Assembly: GCF_900188005.1 (NCBI RefSeq)
Contig: NZ_FZNR01000005.1
Coordinates: 1 to 64,000 of the forward strand
Source: Actinoplanes regularis
GTDB lineage: Bacteria > Actinomycetota > Actinomycetes > Mycobacteriales > Micromonosporaceae
Reading direction: 5' to 3'
Length of the DNA: 64,000 bases
A program made the position numbers and the translations under genes. Shown here one piece after another: positions 51,939-60,483 of this stretch (its first letter is position 1; each line of letters starts with the position of its first letter). Below the pieces are notes generated by a model. That model was not told where the DNA came from, did not search any database, and saw nothing but the letters and a program-made list of their open reading frames with translations.

Positions 51939-53851
51939 CCACGCTGTACGCGCTACTGGTCGGCATCAACCGGTACGCCGCGCCGGACGTGCCGGATCTG
52001 CGCGGCTGCGTCCGCGACGTGGAGAGCGCGCACGCCTACCTGACCCGGACGGCCGGAGGCGCGCGGCTGTGCGTCAAGACCCTGCACGACGGCCAGGCCA
52101 CCCGGGACGCTGTGGTCGAGGCCATCCGGACGCATCTCGGGCAGGCCACGTCCGAGGACACCGTGCTGTTCTGGTTCAGTGGGCACGGGTCCTCCGCGCC
52201 GTGCCCGCAGTGGGCCTGGTTCGCCGAGCCGACCGAGCGGCTGCAGACCCTGGTGTGCGCGGACAGCCGCACCAGAACGGTCCCTGACCTGTGGGACAAG
52301 GAGCTGTCGGTGCTGCTCGACGAGGTGGCCCGGCACTGCGCCCACACGGCTGTGGTGCTGGACAGCTGTCACTCCGACGGCGCCACCCGTGAGTCGCCCT
52401 CGGACGAGACGTCGGTCCGCTCCGTGCCCGAGGCCGCGCCGCGGGGCCTCGCGTCGCTGATCCCGGAGTTGATTCGCGCGACCGCCGACCCCGATCGGCC
52501 CGAGCACGTCGCGGTGGCCGCCTGCCGCTCGACCGAACAGGCCAGGGAGGCCACGCTCGACGGCGCGATCCGCGGCGTGTTCAGCTGGTCCCTACTGCGC
52601 GCCCTGGATCGTCTGGGCCCGCTCGCCACGTACCGGGAACTGGTCCTGGCCGCCCGGACCGAGGTCGAGCAACGGGTGCCCGGCCAGACGCCGCAGCTGC
52701 GACCGGCGGCCTCGGCACTGGCCGGCCACGCCTTCCTGTCGCCGAGGCCCGGGAGCTCCGGCACGGCGATCCGGATGCGGTTCCTGCGCGGCGACTGGGA
52801 GATCGACGCGGGCGCGGTGCACGGGCTGCCGCCGGACCACGGGCTCAGGGTCGGGGTACACGGCGGGTCGCCGGCGCAGGAGGCCGCGGTGACCACCGTG
52901 CAGGCCCACCGCAGCCTCGTGATGCCGGTCAGCGGCTGGGCGCCGGCCCGCGACCGGCAGTACTCCATGGTGGTGACCCACGTACCGATGCCGCGCCGCA
53001 CCGTGTCGGTGAGCGGGCGCGACACCGAGGCGGTCCGGAGGCTGCTGCTGGATCTGCACACCTGCGGGCCGGGCGGCGGCCCCTCGCCGCACATCCGCGA
53101 CGTCGCACCCGGGTCGGCCGCCGATCTGCGGGCCGAGGCCGATTCGACCGGGATGGTGCGGGTCGCCGACGACCGCTCCCACCGACTGGCCGAGGTCCGC
53201 GCCGAGGAGGCGGTCGCCACGCTGGAGCACATCGCCCGGTGGACCCTGCTGTCCACACTGACCAATCCGAGGTCCGAGCTGACCGGAGCTGTCCGGATCG
53301 AGGTCGTCACGGCCGATACGCCGGTCGCGCCGCGGACGGGTGGACGACTGCTGGAACCGGCCGGCGGCGCGCTCACGCTGAGCTACGTGCGGGACGGTTC
53401 GGGCTGGCGGGCGCCCGAGGTGTTCATCAGGCTGCACAACACCTCGCAACGCCCCCTGTTCTGCGTGTTGCTCGACCTCACGCCGCGGTTCCGCGTTCAT
53501 GCCGAGCTCTTCGCCGGTGACTTCATCGCGCCACAGGCTCGCGGCGCGGCCTTGGCGGGCCGGCGCATCCGGGCTCACCTCCCGGACGACCTGTCCCCGG
53601 CGCCCGGGGTACGCGTTCGCGACAAGCTCGTCCTGCTCGTGGCCGAGCAACAGTTCAGTGCCGAGCCGTTCCTGCTGCCGGCGCTGGGTGGACGGGTGAC
53701 GCCCGAGCGCGGGGCCCTGACCTCCCGCGGGCTGCTGGAGCGGCTCGGCGGTCGAGTGGTGCTGCGCGACCTCGGCGACGCCGAGCCGGACGGTGCCGCC
53801 TACGACTGGACCACCGAGACGGTCACGCTCCTCATCGAGGTACCCGGCTGA
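51935..53851 (+). CDS. Caspase-like (C14/metacaspase) peptidase with C-terminal beta domains
   Basis: A 638-residue soluble protein. The peptidase domain (1-265) opens with YALLVGINRYAAPDVPDLRGCVRDV and has the catalytic His84 (FWFSGHGS) and Cys145 (VVLDSCHSDG), with GVFSWSLLRAL after. Residues ~280-640 are beta-rich with a repeat of unknown type and a final VRDKLVLLVAEQQFS segment seen in other bacterial caspase-family proteins. It is coupled to the cyclase-homology gene, which suggests regulation by that partner. Such proteases commonly act in programmed death or immunity; that role here is inference. Confidence 0.85.
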   Translation: MTTLYALLVGINRYAAPDVPDLRGCVRDVESAHAYLTRTAGGARLCVKTLHDGQATRDAVVEAIRTHLGQATSEDTVLFWFSGHGSSAPCPQWAWFAEPTERLQTLVCADSRTRTVPDLWDKELSVLLDEVARHCAHTAVVLDSCHSDGATRESPSDETSVRSVPEAAPRGLASLIPELIRATADPDRPEHVAVAACRSTEQAREATLDGAIRGVFSWSLLRALDRLGPLATYRELVLAARTEVEQRVPGQTPQLRPAASALAGHAFLSPRPGSSGTAIRMRFLRGDWEIDAGAVHGLPPDHGLRVGVHGGSPAQEAAVTTVQAHRSLVMPVSGWAPARDRQYSMVVTHVPMPRRTVSVSGRDTEAVRRLLLDLHTCGPGGGPSPHIRDVAPGSAADLRAEADSTGMVRVADDRSHRLAEVRAEEAVATLEHIARWTLLSTLTNPRSELTGAVRIEVVTADTPVAPRTGGRLLEPAGGALTLSYVRDGSGWRAPEVFIRLHNTSQRPLFCVLLDLTPRFRVHAELFAGDFIAPQARGAALAGRRIRAHLPDDLSPAPGVRVRDKLVLLVAEQQFSAEPFLLPALGGRVTPERGALTSRGLLERLGGRVVLRDLGDAEPDGAAYDWTTETVTLLIEVPG

Positions 53852-53858
53852 GCCGTGA

Positions 53859-54554
53859 TCATCGCCATTCGGCCTCGTCGGCCAGCGCCCGCAGACCCGC
53901 CACGTCCAGCACCACGATCCGCTTGTACCCGGTCCGCAGCAGGGCGAGCCGGCGAAGCGTCCGCAGCCCCCGCTGCACGGTGTCCTCGCGCGCCCCGACC
54001 AGCGTGGCCAGCTCGGTCTGGCTGAGCTCGACGCCGATCAGCAGACCGTCGCCGATCGCCTCACCGCAGCTGGCCGCGATCTCGCTGAGCACCCGGGCCA
54101 GCCGTACGTGCACCGGGAACGCGGAGAATTCCGAGCGCCGTTCGTTGGCCCAGCGCAGACGCCGCCCGACGGTCACCGTGACCTGGGCGGCCACGTTCGG
54201 GTTGTGACCGATGAAGTCCAGGAACTCCATCTGGTGAATCACGGTGGACACCACCTCGCCGCAGGTGGTGACCGTGGCGCTGCGACCGCCGCCGTTGAAC
54301 GCGGCCAACTCCCCGACCAGGTCGCCGGGCAACCGGATGGCCAGCAGCTGCGGCATTCCACCGACCGAGGTGGAGACCTTGACGTGTCCCTGGCGGATGA
54401 CCTCCACGTGCGCGTCGAGACGACCCTCGACCAGCATCTGGCGGCCGGGCGGCAGCCGCCGCGTGGTACCCAGGGCCAGCAGTTGCTCCCGCTCGTCGTC
54501 GCCGATCAGCGAGAGGAACGATCCGGGCGCCCAGACCGGGTCGGGGCCGGTCAT
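53859..54554 (-). CDS. Crp/Fnr family regulator keeping cyclic-nucleotide contact residues
   Basis: A 231-residue regulator. The cNMP-binding domain includes PGDLVGELAAFNGGGRSATV; in E. coli CRP the equivalent GEL Glu and the Arg-Ser pair hold the cyclic phosphate, and all three are present here. The winged helix is ELSQTELATLVGAREDTVQRGLRTLRR. It overlaps the stop of the upstream sigma-like gene by 4 bp (ATGA) and converges on the caspase gene with a 7-bp gap. Likely to respond to a cyclic nucleotide and to regulate this island. Confidence 0.87.
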   Translation of the reverse strand: MTGPDPVWAPGSFLSLIGDDEREQLLALGTTRRLPPGRQMLVEGRLDAHVEVIRQGHVKVSTSVGGMPQLLAIRLPGDLVGELAAFNGGGRSATVTTCGEVVSTVIHQMEFLDFIGHNPNVAAQVTVTVGRRLRWANERRSEFSAFPVHVRLARVLSEIAASCGEAIGDGLLIGVELSQTELATLVGAREDTVQRGLRTLRRLALLRTGYKRIVVLDVAGLRALADEAEWR

Positions 54555-55684
54555 GATCGGGCCGTCGCCTCGTCGCCCTCGGCGATGATGGACAGCGCGG
54601 TCGTCACGATCCGGTCCAGCCGCCCGCGGCTGGCCAGCGCACCGGTCACGCCGCCGACCGGGTCGGCCACGCTGTGCGGCGCCCGGTCGAGCGTGCCGGT
54701 GAAGACGCCGCCGAAGACGTCGCGGATCACGTCGGTCACGGTCGCGTGGGCCTCCTCGCCCTGGGCGACCCGGCGATCGATGAGGCTTACCGCCCGCCTG
54801 GCCAGCCGGAGCAACTCGAGGTCCACCTCCTGGTCGGGCTCACCGAGCGCGAGGGGAGTGGTCTGCTCGCCGTACCGGTCGGCGGCGGCCGAGACCACCG
54901 GCGCCCGCTTGGCGCCGAGCGGACGCTCGACGAACGACTCGTACCAGGCCGGGCGCTTGCGCATGGCCCCCAGCACGGCCTCGATCTCGCGGGCGACGGT
55001 GGCCCGGTCGCTGCCCGGCCAGTCGCCGACGCACCGGGCCCGCTCCTGCGCCCAGGACTCCAAGGGCCACACCTCGCTGCCGGCCGTATCGTCCACGCCC
55101 ACCCAGACCAGGACCTGCGTCGCCAGCGTGGTCAGCCACGGGTCCCGGCCCAGTTCGTCGGCCAGCCAACCCGGCAGCCTCGGACGCTGCAGCGCGCCAC
55201 GCTCCCCGCGCCGGCGGCGATGGGCGTCGACGGTGGCCGCACCGAGCCGAGCCGCCACCCAGGCCTCGAGGTTCTCGACGGGCCGGCGGGCGTGGGTCAG
55301 GAGGTCTTCGACGACCGCCTCGACATCGTCGTGGAAGCGGTCGAGGCACTCGTCGGCCAGCTTTCCCACGCCGGAGGCGCAGGCCATGTGTCCCCGCATC
55401 TGCTCGAAGCGACGGGTCAGTCGAGTGAAGACGATCGGCCAGACCAGGTCGTACGCGGCGCTGGAAAGCTCCAGCCGGTCATATCCCCGGGCCGCCGCGG
55501 CGTGCTGGGCCAGGACGCCCTCCGTGGCCAGGCGGCGCAGCCGCTCGCCGGCGAGGCGGCCGTCGGGCCGCACTCGGGCGGCACGGGACCGGTACAGGCT
55601 GCCGCGGGCGTTGCCGGGCCGGCCCGATACGGTCCTGATCTGGTCGTATCTCAGACGCACGGTTTCTCCGCCGGGACCGCCCAT
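54551..55684 (-). CDS. Sigma-70-region-2-like protein, paralogue 2
   Basis: A 377-residue protein. ATG 55684 follows GGAAGGAG, and the longer upstream frame is not conserved. It is co-linear with the protein at 49075: FHDDVEAVVEDLLTHARRPVENLEAWVAARLGAATVDAHRRRR, then the identical HRRRRGERGALQRPR, ILVWVG-like VLVWVG, WPLESWAQ and WYESFVERPLG. The N-terminal ~90 residues and the C-terminus differ. It is translationally coupled to the Crp gene, so the two may act together on transcription. Sigma-like nature is inferred from pattern only. Confidence 0.6.
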   Translation of the reverse strand: MGGPGGETVRLRYDQIRTVSGRPGNARGSLYRSRAARVRPDGRLAGERLRRLATEGVLAQHAAAARGYDRLELSSAAYDLVWPIVFTRLTRRFEQMRGHMACASGVGKLADECLDRFHDDVEAVVEDLLTHARRPVENLEAWVAARLGAATVDAHRRRRGERGALQRPRLPGWLADELGRDPWLTTLATQVLVWVGVDDTAGSEVWPLESWAQERARCVGDWPGSDRATVAREIEAVLGAMRKRPAWYESFVERPLGAKRAPVVSAAADRYGEQTTPLALGEPDQEVDLELLRLARRAVSLIDRRVAQGEEAHATVTDVIRDVFGGVFTGTLDRAPHSVADPVGGVTGALASRGRLDRIVTTALSIIAEGDEATARS

Positions 55685-55920
55685 CGACAGCTCCTTCCGA
55701 GGCTTCGCACAGCAAATGCGAAACGGCGTACGAGACACTGCCAAAGGCGACAAGCGTCAATGAATCAAGCTTGGCCCAGGCGCCTACCGCGCTCCAGAGA
55801 TCACCGGTGGTTACACCGGTTCGCCGACCTATTGCGGACAAAGAGGCGAACGCGGGGCGGATGATCGTCCTTCGTCGATCACCGGGTGAGGACCGCCTGA
55901 ACGAGCCGATCGGTGGATGT

Positions 55921-57729
55921 TCAGGATGTTCCGTACTGCTCGCCCCGGCGCAGCAGGATCGCGGTGAAGGTTAGGCCCTTCAGCGCGGCCGCGCCCTTGC
56001 CCTCGGCGTACGCGTCCGGGACGTCCCGCCCGGCGCCGAGCGCGTCGTAGAAGCCCCGCGTGAACTCGATCGCGGCCGGGTCCGACAGCGGGCCGTCGGT
56101 CGCGATCGTGAACTCGGTACCGATCGCGCTGATCCGGCCGACCGACAGCGAGTAACAGGCGTTGAGCACGGCAACCTTGATTCCGCGACGCGCGAAGAGC
56201 TCGGCCAGCGCCGAGCTGGGCGGCTGGAAGATCCGGCCGGCGTCGTCCTCGAAGACCAGCCCCCGCCTCGTGCCGTGCCCGGAGAAGTGCACGATGTCGA
56301 ACCGCCGGTTCAGCAGGGCCCGGCGCAGATCATCGATCGTGACCGCGTTGAGGGTCTCGATGTCGATCCGGTCCCGCTCGGCCGACAACCTGATCGACTG
56401 TCGCAGCGTCCGGTCCTCCTCGCCGGTGCGCAGCGCCTCGCTGCCGCGCGGATTGGCGCACGCGAGCAGGATGTTCAGCCTGGGCCCGGCCGCGGCGGCC
56501 GGACCGGCCGGGGACGAGGTGGTGTTGAACGAGCCCGAGACGGTACTACGGTTCACGAACGTCGCGTTGTCGCCGACGTTGATGACGTCGCCCGTCACCG
56601 ACACGAACATCGGACGGTCGCCGGCCACGGGCGCGGGCGGCAGACGCCAGGCTGACGCCGCCTCGCCCGCGTCCATCGTCTCGGCCAGCAGCCGCAGGCC
56701 GGTCGGGACCTCGAGGTGCCCCAGATAGCGCCGGTCCCAGCGTGCGTTGTCCAGGGTCGTCACGTTGCGCCAGGCGACCTCCCGCTCGTCGGGCTCGGGC
56801 GCGACGACGACGTGTGTGGTCTCCTGATCGCCGCGCGGCGCGCAGATCGTCGCCGCGACCCGCGCGACGAGCGGTTCCGGAAGCGGAGCGGGTGAGGCGA
56901 GGGTGATCCGGGCCCGGAAGACCGCCGACTGGTAGCGCCGCCAGGCGTCCTCGAAGTGCCCGGAGGCGTACCTCGCGAACGGGTCGGCGGGCAACTCGTA
57001 GGTCCGCTGCCGCAACGCACTCGGCCCGGACCGGCCCGGTACGGCCAGCCGGCCGTACCGGGTGGCCAGGTCGGCGAGCATGCCGACGAACGGGGCCGGC
57101 GGCGCGTACGGTTCCAGTCCGACCGTCAGCATGAACGGCTGCGGCAGATCGGCGACGCTCTGCCAGAGCGGGTCCCAGCTCGTCGCCCCGGCGGCGAGCC
57201 TCGGCACGGCGAGGTAGTAGTGGACACCCGCGTCCGGGCGGACCGGCCGCCCCGCCCGGATCTGCTTGCGCACCTCGACCAGGCCGGCCGGGTCCGCCCG
57301 GAACGGATCCAGCAGCTTCAGCACGTCGGCCGCCGACTCGACCGGCACGGCACGCACATGCGCCGGCAGCGCGCCGAGCCGGTCACGCAACCGCAGGGCC
57401 GCGCCGATCGCGGCGTCCCGTGTCGGCGCCTGCACCCGGCCGAGCAGCACACATCGCAGCCGTTCGCCGGGCCGGTGCAGATAGCGCAGCTCCAGCCGGG
57501 CCCCGGCGGACGGGTCCCACTGTCCGGCGAGCCATCCCGCGTCGGCGATGGCCTCGTCGGCACGGCGTCGCTCCCTCGAAGGGTCGCCGGACTCCCGGCC
57601 GGACACCGGTTCCACGAGCAGGGCGACCCACGAGCAGAAGCCGTACGGGCCGGCCACGGTCAGCGCACCCGCGGCCGGCTCCGGACTGTCCGGGACCCCC
57701 TGCAGATCCCGGTCGAACATCGCCGTCAT
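55921..57729 (-). CDS. CHAT-domain cysteine protease with a long N-terminal domain
   Basis: A 602-residue protein. Residues ~415-600 are a CHAT (caspase HetF-associated) domain: LNILLACANPRGSEAL, then DIVHFSGHGTRRG with His485 and VAVLNACYS with Cys525. Residues 1-370 form an unassigned alpha/beta region ending in EAASAWRLPPAP, a phrase seen at the corresponding place in HerA/VirB4-type N-terminal domains. A linker (377-401) reads VSVTGDVINVGDNATFVNRS, a repetitive beta-prone stretch. Third gene of an operon with two membrane proteins; the gap to the preceding gene is 5 bp. Confidence 0.8.
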   Translation of the reverse strand: MTAMFDRDLQGVPDSPEPAAGALTVAGPYGFCSWVALLVEPVSGRESGDPSRERRRADEAIADAGWLAGQWDPSAGARLELRYLHRPGERLRCVLLGRVQAPTRDAAIGAALRLRDRLGALPAHVRAVPVESAADVLKLLDPFRADPAGLVEVRKQIRAGRPVRPDAGVHYYLAVPRLAAGATSWDPLWQSVADLPQPFMLTVGLEPYAPPAPFVGMLADLATRYGRLAVPGRSGPSALRQRTYELPADPFARYASGHFEDAWRRYQSAVFRARITLASPAPLPEPLVARVAATICAPRGDQETTHVVVAPEPDEREVAWRNVTTLDNARWDRRYLGHLEVPTGLRLLAETMDAGEAASAWRLPPAPVAGDRPMFVSVTGDVINVGDNATFVNRSTVSGSFNTTSSPAGPAAAAGPRLNILLACANPRGSEALRTGEEDRTLRQSIRLSAERDRIDIETLNAVTIDDLRRALLNRRFDIVHFSGHGTRRGLVFEDDAGRIFQPPSSALAELFARRGIKVAVLNACYSLSVGRISAIGTEFTIATDGPLSDPAAIEFTRGFYDALGAGRDVPDAYAEGKGAAALKGLTFTAILLRRGEQYGTS

Positions 57730-57734
57730 TCCCG

Positions 57735-58601
57735 TCAGCCCGCCCGGTGAGCCGGCCCGCCCGGGGGCATCGCGGGAACCGCCGCCGTGGCCGACATGGA
57801 TTCGATCGGAATGTCATAGCCGAACGTGGTGGTGATCGGCAGCTGGAGGTCCTCGACGGCCGCGTCCACACCCTCACGCACGGCGGAGTGCACGGCCTCG
57901 CGCGTCGCCCGGACACGTTCGGTACGCAGCATCTGGTTGATGATCCCGGTACGCCCGAGCATCCTGCCGAGCAGATCCTTGAGGAACTGGCCGATGAGCG
58001 AGTAACCCCGGCGGTCGCGCCACATCGTCCAGCCGACGTAGAGCGAGGTCCCGAAGGCGAACACCGAAACGTACGCCACGTAGGAGCGCTCGGTGATGAT
58101 CAGCCGGTTGTTGACCGCCTCGGCCATCACGTCGCTGCGGATCCGGCGGGCCGACACGCCGACCGGGATCCGGCGGCGGGCCAGCGACCGGTAGATCGCC
58201 GCGTAGGACGACTCGGCCGCGGTCGCCTTGCCCTCGATCAGCGTCTTCCACTCGGCGACCGGCTCCTGGATCTTGACGAAGAGCAGCACCGCCCAGAAGA
58301 CCCCGACCGCGACGACGGTGCCGAAACCGAACAGGCCAGAGAAGATCGAGAAGGCCCCGGTCCCAGCCGACGCACTGCCGAGCAGTGTGAAGATGGAGAG
58401 CACGAAGAACACCGCGTACACCAGCATGCTGGCGAGCACGGCGTAGAGCCACAGCTGGAACATCGCCCGGAACGACACCGACTCGTCCAGGGCGGTTTCC
58501 ATTTGGGTGAACCTGAGATTCTGCGTACGGTAGGCGATGTCCTCATCGGCTGGACCGTTCGAGGACCATCGATCGCCCATCGGGTTCGAGATGGTCAACA
58601 T
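57735..58601 (-). CDS. Multi-spanning membrane protein in the CHAT operon
   Basis: About 288 residues with three or four membrane helices (about 45-70, 85-110 and 170-190) and long cytosolic loops and tail (TERVRATREAVHSAVREGVDAAVEDLQL). No family recognised. ATG 58601 is preceded immediately by AAGGGGGGA; the next in-frame starts (TTG 58598, ATG 58580) remain possible. It lies between the zinc-ribbon gene (13 bp) and the CHAT gene (5 bp), so it may anchor the protease complex at the membrane. Confidence 0.68.
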   Translation of the reverse strand: MLTISNPMGDRWSSNGPADEDIAYRTQNLRFTQMETALDESVSFRAMFQLWLYAVLASMLVYAVFFVLSIFTLLGSASAGTGAFSIFSGLFGFGTVVAVGVFWAVLLFVKIQEPVAEWKTLIEGKATAAESSYAAIYRSLARRRIPVGVSARRIRSDVMAEAVNNRLIITERSYVAYVSVFAFGTSLYVGWTMWRDRRGYSLIGQFLKDLLGRMLGRTGIINQMLRTERVRATREAVHSAVREGVDAAVEDLQLPITTTFGYDIPIESMSATAAVPAMPPGGPAHRAG

Positions 58602-58614
58602 TCCCCCCTTGTCA

Positions 58615-59868
58615 TCAGTAGCCGAGCGCGATGGCGATCGCGCCGTCCTCGCCGATTCCGACGCTGCCACTGACATCGATCGGCACGGTGCCGGTCTCGG
58701 TCTTCTTGGCCCCGCTGAAATCGGTGTAGGTGATCGTGTAATCCGCCGAGCCCGAGGTCCCGGTGGCGAATCGCATCCGGGCCCGCCCCTGATCCCCCGA
58801 GGAAACCTGGACCTGCGGGTACGCCGTGATGGCCCAGGAGGTGGTCTGACTCCACGACATGGACGGCGCCTGCAGCGGGCACTGGGACGTATACGACGAG
58901 GTTGACGTCGACGGGTTGACGCAGTTCCCGTCCAGGTACTTCTCGGTCGCCGCCTGCACGGCCCCCTGCGCGCCCGGCGCCACGTCCAGTCGCGCGAGAT
59001 CGATCTCGACCGTGTCGCCCTGGTTCCCGACGCTGTACGTCGCGGCCCGGGTGGTCCCTTCGAACAGTGCGTTGCCGCTGGTGGTCGCCTGGTACGCCGC
59101 CGGGAACACGGGCGTGCCCCGAGCCACCGTCGCCGCGTCGACCGCGACCCCGTTCACCGCGACGTCCAGCCCGCCGGGCAGGGCCACGGTCAGGTACAGG
59201 AAGGGCTTCTGCAGCAGGTACGGCGTCTCGTCGTCCCCGGTCTCGACGACCGCGAAATCCTGCTCCACCGGCTGCTCGCCGATCGTGTACCTGGCCGTCA
59301 CCACCGTGTAGCGGCTGCCGGCCAGGTACGGCTGCGCGGCCGTGACCTCGACGTCGGCCGGCCGGTTCCCGGCGTTCGCCAGCGCGGCCGCCACCAGCAG
59401 CGGCGCTTCGTCCGGCGAGAACGTCCGGCCGGTATCGACCAGCGCCAGCGCGGCCTCGGTGTCACCGGAACCGAGGCGGTCGAAGTATTCCTCAACGGTT
59501 CCGGCCGGGCTCGGCGGATCCGGCCAGAACAGCACGAAGGCCACCAGTGCGAGCACCACGGCCGTCCCGGCGGCGCCGACGGTGAGCCAGCCCTTCGGGC
59601 TCAGTCGCGGCCCCGGCGCGACCACCGCCGGCTCGAACCGGTAGTCGGACCCGTCAGCCGTCGTGACCGGCGCCGACCGTCCCTCCGTCGCGGCCCGCGC
59701 TCCGCCCGTCGCGGCGAGGTAGTGGGCGGCTTCGCCCGGGTCGCGTCCTGAAGGGCCGGCCGCGCCGTTCAGCGGCGAGCCGCAGTGCGGGCAGGTCCCC
59801 GAGTCGCCGGTAGCGATCTGACCGCATCGCCGGCACAGCGTTGGCGTAGCACTCGTCGATCCGTTCAT
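58615..59868 (-). CDS. Zinc-ribbon membrane protein, TcaA/YvbJ-like
   Basis: A 417-residue protein. An N-terminal zinc ribbon (Cys12, Cys15, Cys26, Cys29 in CRRCG...CPHCG) is followed by a disordered linker, one membrane helix (about 94-114) and an extracytoplasmic part with repeats of the TcaA/YvbJ type (GTVEEYFDRLGSGDTEAAL and YLTVALPGGLDVAVNGVAVD). Related proteins sense or resist envelope damage. First gene of the CHAT operon; transcription starts at the 59.9-kb gap. Confidence 0.78.
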   Translation of the reverse strand: MNGSTSATPTLCRRCGQIATGDSGTCPHCGSPLNGAAGPSGRDPGEAAHYLAATGGARAATEGRSAPVTTADGSDYRFEPAVVAPGPRLSPKGWLTVGAAGTAVVLALVAFVLFWPDPPSPAGTVEEYFDRLGSGDTEAALALVDTGRTFSPDEAPLLVAAALANAGNRPADVEVTAAQPYLAGSRYTVVTARYTIGEQPVEQDFAVVETGDDETPYLLQKPFLYLTVALPGGLDVAVNGVAVDAATVARGTPVFPAAYQATTSGNALFEGTTRAATYSVGNQGDTVEIDLARLDVAPGAQGAVQAATEKYLDGNCVNPSTSTSSYTSQCPLQAPSMSWSQTTSWAITAYPQVQVSSGDQGRARMRFATGTSGSADYTITYTDFSGAKKTETGTVPIDVSGSVGIGEDGAIAIALGY

Positions 59869-59965
59869 CCGTCCACCGATCCTCGCCCCGACGCCCTCGG
59901 TGACTTCTGACGGACAGAGTTCAATCCCGCGTCGCGAGCCTCTGGGGAGGGCGCCGGCAGCGCGG

Positions 59966-60391
59966 TCAGTAGGGGGATGCCGTGTTGCTCTCAGCCCAGA
60001 GTTTCTCGGCGTCGGAGCCCGCCGGTGGCGGTGCGATCCCGTTGATCATCCAGAGGTCCTCGCTGGTCTCGTCGACGTGGAACTCCCAGTGCAGCCCCGC
60101 GTGCCGTTCGAGGTAGGGCTGCAGCATGCCCTTGATCCACTGGGTGTTCCGGCGCCGGCTGTCCCGATCGGGGCTGCGGCGGGCGATGTGGTCGATGGCG
60201 ATGCGGACCCCGGCCGGGGTGGGTTCCCCGCCGACGTAGAAATCTTCGGCCCGGGTCTCGTGGAACACCGTGACCACATAGAACCGGGGCAATCCGGCTC
60301 GTTGGTAGTGGTCGGCTATGTGCGAGGCGAGCCGGCGCTTCTCCTCGGCGGTGAAGATCCCGGGTGTGTGATGAATGGCCCAGAACGGCAT
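59966..60391 (-). CDS. Tautomerase family protein (oxalocrotonate tautomerase-like)
   Basis: A 141-residue protein starting MPFWAIHHTPGIFTAEEKRRLASHI, so Pro2 becomes the N-terminal catalytic proline after Met removal. Length and the second half (PRFYVVTVFHETRAEDFYVGGE, then RRNTQWIKGMLQPYLERHAGLHWEFHVDET) fit the trimeric fused tautomerase/cis-CaaD-like family. ATG 60391 is chosen for that reason over the longer frame. Divergent from an HxlR regulator with two matching operator-like sites between them. Confidence 0.82.
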   Translation of the reverse strand: MPFWAIHHTPGIFTAEEKRRLASHIADHYQRAGLPRFYVVTVFHETRAEDFYVGGEPTPAGVRIAIDHIARRSPDRDSRRRNTQWIKGMLQPYLERHAGLHWEFHVDETSEDLWMINGIAPPPAGSDAEKLWAESNTASPY

Positions 60392-60409
60392 GACGGCACC
60401 CCATCTGAA

Positions 60410-60463
60410 TAACGATCTCGTTACCCAGATCGAATCACTCCCTGCTGGATAACACAAGCGTTA
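60410..60463. promoter_or_regulatory. Two HxlR-type operators, TAAC-N5-CGTTA, 40 bp apart
   Basis: TAACGATCTCGTTA at 60410-60423 and TAACACAAGCGTTA at 60450-60463 share outer arms TAAC/GTTA with identical length. Their starts are exactly 40 bp apart, near four helical turns, so both face the same side. They fill the 86-bp spacer between the tautomerase gene and hxlR. Binding by the adjacent HxlR protein is inferred. Confidence 0.7.
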
Positions 60464-60483
60464 GTTACAGTGGCGGGGTGGCG

